From a bacterium (GTDB lineage: Bacteria; Patescibacteriota; Minisyncoccia; Minisyncoccales; UBA10102), in the NCBI GenBank assembly GCA_030647175.1, contig JAUSJU010000029.1, positions 1-9,878 on the forward strand: 9,878 nt of DNA. The letters are read 5' to 3'. Made by a program: the position numbers and the translations under genes. The notes beneath the pieces were generated by a model. The model worked only from the letters and a program-made list of their open reading frames with translations, did no database searches and was not told the DNA's origin. Below are positions 5,417 through 9,878 of this stretch, piece after piece; position 1 is the stretch's first letter; every line of letters starts with the position of its first letter.

Positions 5417-5432
5417 GACCGAGGTATACAGC
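5417..5432 (+). repeat. Imperfect direct repeat, left copy
   Basis: GACCGAGGTATACAGC matches GACCGAGGTACGCAGC at 6830-6845 in 14 of 16 positions without gaps. The pair brackets the AT-rich gene. It could be a relic of an attachment-site duplication, but the match is short. The shared 7-mer also occurs elsewhere in the window. Confidence 0.4.
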
Positions 5433-5484
5433 ATCAATCAAGAGAGAATGTCGCGTAGGACCGAAGAATAAAAACACTAATGTC

Positions 5485-6783
5485 ATGTCTTCAGAATACA
5501 ATTCTAAATTAATAGATCGTCTCTACCAATCTTCTAATGAAGAAGAGGCCGAGAGAATAGAGGAAGAGATGTTGGAAATTGCAGATCCAGTGTTTATATT
5601 CCCACTTCTCGCGGCCTATAGAAAATTTAAGGGTGCCTCAAACGCACATTATTTTGTTTCTGCCTTAAATCACATTGAGTCCAGAGAAGTTCTAGATGTA
5701 ATGATTGATATAGTATCAGATCCAAATGTTGAGCCATTAATTTTCACATATGCGTTAGAAAGCTTTCAAAAATATGAATATTTTCAGCCACAAATGGTTC
5801 TTAGCGCTAAGCTCATCCTTTTTAACTTTGTATCAGAGTACACAAACATAAGCCTAGAAAATTTATTGGAATATCTGAGTAAAGCAGGAATTATTATAGA
5901 GGTTGACACTAGCCTCCAAGCGGTTTTTGAAACCGATAAGTTTGATACAGAGGAAAGATCAACTTCCTTGAGCTATTTAATAAAATCTGATTCCAAAAAG
6001 TGGCTACAGTTTTATATTGATAACCATAGCCGAATAGTAAATAAATCAGCAGAAATAATCTTGAGTAAGACTCTAATGTCTTGGAAGGGACCGTTGGTGG
6101 AGCAATTAAAAGAAAAGATTGCCACAGGTGGTGGACCTAGGGCAAAAGAGATAATAGAGAACTCACGGAGAAAAGAAGCAAAAGAAGAAGAGGAAAAAGA
6201 GAAAAAAGAATTATCCTCTCATCCGAACAGTAAAGTTATTCAAAATATCATTGAGATGAGGGGGAAAGTTAATATATTATCAAGTACTAATCCAAATATA
6301 GGCTTTAATATATTTCCATCTCGTGAATCGATTTATAAACAATTAGAGGCAGCAACAACCGAAGCCGGTCTCAGGAGTGCTTGTCTGGAGCTTAGAGAAT
6401 TTTTCCAGGATATAGACAAGAATGTTGGCGAGCATGGATTAGAGCTTGATCAGGCCGCAAAGATTATACCAGGACTTGTGCAACAGGACTTTAATAAATC
6501 GATAAATCAACTTCACTTATTCCTTAGTTCTAAAGGACTAATCATAAACCCTGACTTATATGGTCTAAGGTCTCTTCATAAGCTAGTAGCTCTTTTTGCA
6601 CATCCTGATGCCAAAGTTGATCTAGTAAGTTTAATGGAAAGAGTCAATATCGCTGACTTCTACAAAAAAGAGGATTGGGTCGCTCTTCATAGACATATTC
6701 TGGAACTTTATCTGACATTTTTAGAAAAGCTGCATGGTGCATTGGATAATTTTTCAAAACGCCCGACCGAGACGGGTAGATAA
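5485..6783 (+). CDS. Unrecognised helical protein, 432 residues, in AT-rich island
   Basis: I do not recognise this protein. Residues 1-215 are nearly all helical with short turns (for example DPVFIFPLLAAYRKF, NAHYFVSALNHIESREVLDV, DPNVEPLIFTYALESF), resembling HEAT/ARM-type repeats. Residues 226-243 are a highly charged Lys/Glu linker. Residues 250-425 form a second helical domain ending in a long amphipathic helix. There is no signal peptide, membrane segment or catalytic motif that I can identify, and no HEPN-type R-x4-6-H motif. The AT-rich codons differ from all neighbours except for the last seven (RPTETGR), which are GC-rich, as if the frame ran into flanking DNA. The ATG at 5485 has no Shine-Dalgarno site or clear promoter; an ATG at 5480 is out of frame. 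A cargo or defence role is only a guess from location. Confidence 0.75.
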   Translation: MSSEYNSKLIDRLYQSSNEEEAERIEEEMLEIADPVFIFPLLAAYRKFKGASNAHYFVSALNHIESREVLDVMIDIVSDPNVEPLIFTYALESFQKYEYFQPQMVLSAKLILFNFVSEYTNISLENLLEYLSKAGIIIEVDTSLQAVFETDKFDTEERSTSLSYLIKSDSKKWLQFYIDNHSRIVNKSAEIILSKTLMSWKGPLVEQLKEKIATGGGPRAKEIIENSRRKEAKEEEEKEKKELSSHPNSKVIQNIIEMRGKVNILSSTNPNIGFNIFPSRESIYKQLEAATTEAGLRSACLELREFFQDIDKNVGEHGLELDQAAKIIPGLVQQDFNKSINQLHLFLSSKGLIINPDLYGLRSLHKLVALFAHPDAKVDLVSLMERVNIADFYKKEDWVALHRHILELYLTFLEKLHGALDNFSKRPTETGR

Positions 6784-6819
6784 GACGCCCTTAGAAAGCC
6801 CTAGAATCCCTCCTAAACT

Positions 6820-6847
6820 CTCGGTTCTAGACCGAGGTACGCAGCCA
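6820..6847 (+). other. tRNA 3'-end-like sequence (possible attachment-site relic)
   Basis: CTCGG-TTCTAGA-CCGAG has the exact geometry of a T-arm (5-bp stem, 7-base loop beginning TTC). It is followed by 7 bases, G and CCA, as at the 3' end of a tRNA. Aligned without gaps to tRNA-Gln 5371-5398 it shares GGTTC, the loop A, CC and then CGCAGCC. No matching 5' half (acceptor, D-arm or anticodon arm) exists upstream, so it is not a functional tRNA gene. The T-loop also departs from consensus. It may be the distal boundary of the island. Confidence 0.35.
6830..6845 (+). repeat. Imperfect direct repeat, right copy
   Basis: GACCGAGGTACGCAGC is the partner of 5417-5432 (14 of 16 identical). It overlaps the tRNA-3'-like element. 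Confidence 0.4.
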
Positions 6848-6891
6848 ACTTGGACTTGGAATTGAAGGACGCTAGATTTTATGAGGCCTGC

Positions 6892-6920
6892 TTGATTTTT
6901 TGATTGATTCGTTGTATCAT
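6892..6920 (+). promoter_or_regulatory. Promoter of the 80-residue gene (leaderless)
   Basis: TTGATT (6892-6897), a 17-bp spacer and TATCAT (6915-6920) form a promoter ending 7 bases before the ATG at 6928. The same TATCAT-N5-ATATG string pattern precedes rpsP. No Shine-Dalgarno site is present. The promoter position argues against the upstream TTG at 6904 as a start. Confidence 0.55.
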
Positions 6921-6927
6921 TGTACAT

Positions 6928-7170
6928 ATGCTGAAAAGGAGAAAGGAAAAACAATACCTTGATGTTAGTGAAATCCAAATACCCCTTTCGGAATTTCTGG
7001 AATCATACAATGGAAATATTCCAGTAGGTTTTCCTCGCGCTTCTACTGCGACACTCAAAGAGTTTCAGGGCACGCACGCAACACTTTTCAAACACGGAAA
7101 CATGTGGTCAGTCGCTCAGCATCGAAAGAGAGTGATTGACTGGCTCCCTTCTCATCTCGGTGTTTTATGA
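6928..7170 (+). CDS. Small hypothetical protein, 80 residues
   Basis: I cannot assign a family. The product is small, basic and probably globular. After a basic start (MLKRRKEKQY) comes IPLSEFLESYNGNIPVGFPR (residues 18-37), then a helix (TATLKEFQGTHATLFK) and the C-terminal segment MWSVAQHRKRVIDWLPSH (59-76), with no membrane segment or signal peptide. The composed, protein-like pattern and native base composition suggest a conserved chromosomal gene. The ATG at 6928 is preferred over an in-frame TTG at 6904 because a promoter -10 sits at 6915-6920 and would place the transcript start at the ATG. A hairpin terminator follows 5 bases after the stop, so it forms a single-gene unit. Confidence 0.7.
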   Translation: MLKRRKEKQYLDVSEIQIPLSEFLESYNGNIPVGFPRASTATLKEFQGTHATLFKHGNMWSVAQHRKRVIDWLPSHLGVL

Positions 7171-7175
7171 TCATC

Positions 7176-7199
7176 AACTAGGCTTAGCCTAGTTTCTTT
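7176..7199 (+). terminator. Terminator hairpin immediately before obg
   Basis: A perfect 8-bp stem (AACTAGGC / GCCTAGTT) with loop TTA is followed by TTTCTTT. It ends the 80-residue gene's unit. The T-rich tail stops just 2 bases before the obg ATG, so any obg promoter must overlap this hairpin or read through it. Confidence 0.7.
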
Positions 7200-7201
7200 G
7201 T

Positions 7202-8167
7202 ATGTTGATCGATGATGTAACAATCACAGTAGGGGCCGGCAAAGGGGGAAAGGGGTCCGTGGCGTTCAATAAGAACATGATGGCTTTGGGGCCTACCGGA
7301 GGATCAGGCGGCAAGGGAGGAAGCCTGTATGTTGAAGGCGTCTCTGATTTAAACGCTCTGAACCAGTTCAGGTACAAAAAGGATATTAAAGCTGAAGACG
7401 GCGAAAACGGGAAAGCGCAGCTCAATGACGGCGCCAATGGAATAGATCTCATACTGAAGATTCCTGTGGGGACCGTAGTAAAGAAGATTGAAACAGGAGA
7501 GACGCAAGAGATATTGAAAGTGGGCCAGAGAATCCTTCTTGCCAAAGGCGGTCTTGGAGGAAAAGGGAACTTCCACTTCAGATCTTCCAGGAACACCACT
7601 CCCATGCAGTCTCAGAAAGGATTGCCTGGAGAGCGTTTCATCTTGAGGCTTGAATTAAAACTTATAGCTGACGTGGGATTCATCGGCTTGCCCAACGCAG
7701 GGAAATCCAGCTTGCTCAACGAACTTACGAGAGCGAATAGCAAAGTTGCAAACTATCCTTTCACGACTCTAGAGCCCAACCTGGGAGTGCATTACGAACT
7801 CATCTTGGCTGATATCCCGGGGCTCATTGAGGGGGCCTCAACCGGCAAAGGGCTTGGCATGAAGTTCTTGCGTCATGTTGAGCGCACGAAGATCCTGTTC
7901 CACTTGATCTCAGCTGAATCAGAGCATCCTGTGGAAGACTACAAGACGATCAAGAATGAGCTCAAAACGTACAGCAAGGAGCTTGTGAAGAAGCCAGAGT
8001 ACGTGTTCTTGAGCAAGAGCGACATGGTTCCAGAGAAAGAATTGAAGAAGAAGCTTACTACTTTAAAGAAGGTGAATAAGAATATCCTTGCTATTTCCAT
8101 CCATGATTGGGATAGCTTGGAACAAGTGAAGAAGATATTGAACGAGATACAAGCAGAGAAAGTATAG
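7202..8167 (+). CDS. obg: GTPase Obg (ribosome assembly, short form)
   Basis: Obg is a cytoplasmic GTPase that acts in 50S subunit assembly and stress control. The 321 residues contain the glycine-rich Obg domain (1-157: VGAGKGGKGSVAF, GPTGGSGGKGGSLYV, LLAKGGLGGKGN) and the GTPase domain. The latter has P-loop GLPNAGKSS (162-170), switch I FTT (187-189), ADIPG (203-207), the family block GKGLGMKFLRHVERTK and G4 SKSD (271-274) in place of NKxD. The G5 region reads AISI rather than an SA motif. The C-terminal OCT domain of many Obg proteins is absent. There is no Shine-Dalgarno site. TAGTTT lies 6 bases before the ATG, recalling the cysS and gtrA spacing but weaker. The flavoprotein gene follows after 2 bases. 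Confidence 0.95.
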   Translation: MLIDDVTITVGAGKGGKGSVAFNKNMMALGPTGGSGGKGGSLYVEGVSDLNALNQFRYKKDIKAEDGENGKAQLNDGANGIDLILKIPVGTVVKKIETGETQEILKVGQRILLAKGGLGGKGNFHFRSSRNTTPMQSQKGLPGERFILRLELKLIADVGFIGLPNAGKSSLLNELTRANSKVANYPFTTLEPNLGVHYELILADIPGLIEGASTGKGLGMKFLRHVERTKILFHLISAESEHPVEDYKTIKNELKTYSKELVKKPEYVFLSKSDMVPEKELKKKLTTLKKVNKNILAISIHDWDSLEQVKKILNEIQAEKV

Positions 8168-8169
8168 CC

Positions 8170-9405
8170 ATGCTTGGTTTTGACGTTATCGTCGTTGGCG
8201 GAGGAGCTTCCGGCATGATGGCAGCAGCCCGTGCAGCAGAAAGAGGCAAGCGGGTCCTCTTGCTTGAGAAGAACGGGAGCCTTGGAGAGAAACTGAAAAT
8301 CACAGGAGGAGGAAGGTGCAATATAACAAATGCAGAGTTTGATACGCGCCTGCTCTTGAAGAACTACGGAGACGCGGCTCCTTTTTTGTTTTCTCCGTTT
8401 TCTCAATTCGGAGTCAAAGATACATTCTCCTTTTTTGAATCAAGAGGCCTTCCTTTGATTATTCAGGCAGGAAAGCGGGCTTTTCCCAGGACTGAGAAAG
8501 CCGCAGACGTATGCAGAGTCATGGAAGCATATCTCAAGAAGAATGGGGTTGTCGTAAAGACAGGAACAGTTGTTGCGAAGATCCTTGCTCAGAAAAACCA
8601 TGTCCTTGGAGTCGTAGCAGGAGGAGCCACCTACACGGCTGACTCTGTAATCCTTGCCGCAGGAGGAGCTTCGCATCCTGAAACCGGATCTACCGGAGAC
8701 GGGTTCTCATGGCTCAAAGAACTCAAGCATACGGTAAAGATGCCTACTCCTACAATTGTCCCTTTGGGTGTTCAAGAACAATGGGTAAAGAGCTTGGCCG
8801 GAGTATCATTATCTCCGATGAAGATAACATTCTTTCTCAATGGCGTGAAACGATTCTCAAAGAAAGGAGAGATCTTGTTCACTCATTTCGGGATATCTGG
8901 TCCCACTATCCTGAATAGCTCGGGCAAGATAGGGGATTTGCTCCATGAGGGCCAGGTTACGGCTGAAATAGATTCATTCCCGAATCTTGACGCGGGAAGC
9001 CTTGAGAGAACAATCATTGAGGCATGGGAGGGCAACAAGAACAAGGCATTCAAGAACGCTTTTCGCGATATCGCTCCAAAAGGCATGGCAGTCCATATCC
9101 TCCCTCTTCTCAAAGGAATTGATCCTGAAACAAAAGTTCACAGCATTACCAAGGAAGAAAGAAAGAAGGTGGTGCAGACGCTCAAAGCATTGCCTTGCAC
9201 CATCACAAGACTCATGGGATATGACCGAGCGGTCGTGGTAGACGGGGGAGTGGTGCTCAAAGAAATTGATACGAAAACAATGCGTTCAAAGCTGTATGAG
9301 AATCTGTATGTGACAGGGGACCTGCTCCATATCAACAGGCCTTCAGGAGGATATTCTTTGCAGTTGTGCTGGACGACAGGGTACGTGGCGGGATCTCACG
9401 CATAG
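8170..9405 (+). CDS. HI0933/YhiN-family FAD-binding flavoprotein
   Basis: This 411-residue protein belongs to the HI0933-like (YhiN, COG2081) family of flavoproteins, annotated as NAD(P)/FAD-dependent oxidoreductases of unsettled physiological role. The N-terminal Rossmann motif GGGASG (10-15) and Glu33 bind FAD. Family signatures follow: GEKLKITGGGRCNITN (39-54), GGASHPETGSTGDGF (165-179), GEILFTHFGISGPTIL (233-248), and the C-terminal FAD block MGYDRAVVVDGGV (349-361) with TGDLLHINRPSGGYSLQLC (382-400). Length is normal for the family. It starts 2 bases after obg with no good ribosome binding site, so translational coupling to obg is likely. The 3' end converges on the MFS gene with a 6-base gap and no terminator hairpin. 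Confidence 0.93.
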   Translation: MLGFDVIVVGGGASGMMAAARAAERGKRVLLLEKNGSLGEKLKITGGGRCNITNAEFDTRLLLKNYGDAAPFLFSPFSQFGVKDTFSFFESRGLPLIIQAGKRAFPRTEKAADVCRVMEAYLKKNGVVVKTGTVVAKILAQKNHVLGVVAGGATYTADSVILAAGGASHPETGSTGDGFSWLKELKHTVKMPTPTIVPLGVQEQWVKSLAGVSLSPMKITFFLNGVKRFSKKGEILFTHFGISGPTILNSSGKIGDLLHEGQVTAEIDSFPNLDAGSLERTIIEAWEGNKNKAFKNAFRDIAPKGMAVHILPLLKGIDPETKVHSITKEERKKVVQTLKALPCTITRLMGYDRAVVVDGGVVLKEIDTKTMRSKLYENLYVTGDLLHINRPSGGYSLQLCWTTGYVAGSHA

Positions 9406-9411
9406 CACTCG

Positions 9412-9878
9412 CTACCTAACAAACTCTTTGTTTCCGGAGTAGTTCCTCAATGCGGGGATTGCGAGTGCTGCTGTTCCAACCACAAGAAGAGTCCCTATTC
9501 CTCCGATAACAACGGAGAGCGGTCCCCCGACGGCAGCTGCTAATACTCCTGCTTCAAATTCTCCAAGCCGAGGTCCTCCCATGACAAAAATCATGTTAAT
9601 TGAGGTCATGCGTCCTCGAATGTAATCTGGGGTGGTCAGTTGGCGGATAATATTCCTGATGACCGTGCTTATGCTGTCTCCCATGCCTACAGCAAGCAAG
9701 GCAAGGAATGAAAGAAGAAACACTTTGGAAAGCCCGAATGCGATTGTTGCCAAGGCATATATGGTAAGAGCGATAAGGAGGAGCTTGCCTTGATGTCTGA
9801 TGGTTTCCATGCGGGCTAAAACGTATCCCGCAAGCACAGCTCCGGTCGCAGGAGCCGCATACAAGAGTCCGAACCCTA
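9412..9878 (-). CDS. MFS transporter, C-terminal part (gene runs off window)
   Basis: The frame stays open to the window edge, giving 154 visible residues and a stop; the N-terminal part and start are beyond 9878. Four or so hydrophobic segments are present (AAPATGAVLAGYVLA, LLLIALTIYALATIAFGLS, VFLLSFLALLAVGMG, LSVVIGGIGTLLVVGTAALA). The pattern RGRMTSINMIFVMGGPRLGEF followed by EAGVLAAAVGGPLSVVIGG is typical of the last helices of MFS exporters related to the EntS/YbdA (MFS_3) group. It is likely a multidrug or small-molecule proton antiporter; the substrate cannot be told. A TTG at 9864 is in frame but is not the start, since conserved helix sequence (GFGLLYAAPATG) continues upstream. Confidence 0.88.
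   Translation of the reverse strand, partial: GFGLLYAAPATGAVLAGYVLARMETIRHQGKLLLIALTIYALATIAFGLSKVFLLSFLALLAVGMGDSISTVIRNIIRQLTTPDYIRGRMTSINMIFVMGGPRLGEFEAGVLAAAVGGPLSVVIGGIGTLLVVGTAALAIPALRNYSGNKEFVR

Larger units (their letters stand above)
5396..6903. other. AT-rich island adjoining tRNA-Gln
   Basis: Base composition falls sharply after the tRNA. Hand-counted 60-base blocks starting at 5701, 5761 and 6001 have 18, 21 and 18 G+C, against 31 in blocks of dnaX (4321) and obg (7501). The island holds one gene (5485-6783). Short GACCGA-containing repeats occur on both sides of that gene, and a tRNA-3'-like sequence lies on the right side. No integrase, transposase or target-site duplication was found. 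Acquisition by transfer is inferred from composition and position beside a tRNA gene. The exact ends are not resolved. Confidence 0.5.

Noticed and set aside
6158..6213. Lys/Glu-rich stretch as a frameshift or assembly error in the 432-residue gene
   Set aside because: The frame stays open with consistent codon use on both sides, so it is better explained as a charged linker.
6774..6847. A complete second tRNA gene
   Set aside because: The T-arm and 3' end are in place, but no acceptor 5' strand pairing with GTACGCA and no D-arm or anticodon arm can be folded upstream.
6848..6860. Tandem ACTTGG repeat
   Set aside because: Only two 6-base units in non-coding DNA, too short to mean anything alone.
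6904..6927. TTG at 6904 as start of the small gene
   Set aside because: It lies within the promoter (the -10 is at 6915-6920), has no ribosome site, and adds eight unremarkable residues. ATG at 6928 fits better.
7189..7605. 138-residue minus-strand frame opposite obg
   Set aside because: It is a proline/phenylalanine-rich shadow of the glycine/lysine-rich Obg domain.
9418..9432. AACAAA-CTC-TTTGTT hairpin as a terminator between the convergent genes
   Set aside because: It is AT-only apart from one pair, lies inside the MFS coding sequence and has no adequate T-tail.

Overview
The window looks like chromosomal DNA from a Candidate Phyla Radiation (Patescibacteria, probably Parcubacteria-like) bacterium. 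This is an inference from gene style: a short DnaX with no tau extension, a short Obg without a C-terminal OCT domain, a tRNA gene without an encoded CCA end, very compact spacing, several genes that appear to be transcribed without a leader, and small unknown membrane proteins between housekeeping genes. The native genes are of moderate GC content (about 50% in hand-counted blocks of dnaX and obg).

Layout from left to right. (1) rpsP (ribosomal protein S16) with its terminator. (2) A two-gene unit with a strong promoter and strong Shine-Dalgarno sites, encoding an unknown 112-residue protein and a 129-residue membrane protein with a faint holin-like look. (3) On the minus strand, cysS (cysteinyl-tRNA synthetase) and, upstream of it and separately transcribed, a 103-residue membrane protein in which two CxxC knuckles bracket a transmembrane hairpin. 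(4) On the plus strand, a 140-residue Arg/Trp-rich protein with an 11-residue periodicity, in its own promoter-to-terminator unit. (5) A GtrA-family membrane protein overlapping dnaX (clamp-loader subunit) by one base, with dnaX overlapping a tRNA-Gln(UUG) gene by 15 bases. (6) An AT-rich island just downstream of the tRNA carrying one unrecognised 432-residue helical protein. A sequence shaped like the 3' end of a tRNA marks the far side. (7) An 80-residue unknown protein, then obg and an HI0933/YhiN-family flavoprotein in tandem. (8) On the minus strand, converging on the flavoprotein, the C-terminal part of an MFS exporter that runs off the window.

Most genes serve translation and replication: S16, CysRS, tRNA-Gln, the ribosome-associated GTPase Obg, and DnaX. 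Two styles of gene start coexist. Housekeeping genes tend to have a -10-like element 6 or 7 bases before ATG and no Shine-Dalgarno site. The small unknown proteins have textbook TTGAC/extended -10 promoters and/or strong Shine-Dalgarno sites.

The features most worth a second look are the dnaX/tRNA-Gln overlap, the island beside that tRNA with its tRNA-like far boundary, the Arg/Trp hendecad protein, the split zinc-knuckle membrane protein, and a Cys-to-Asp change at a zinc ligand of CysRS. I found no CRISPR array, transposase, integrase or recognisable defence system.
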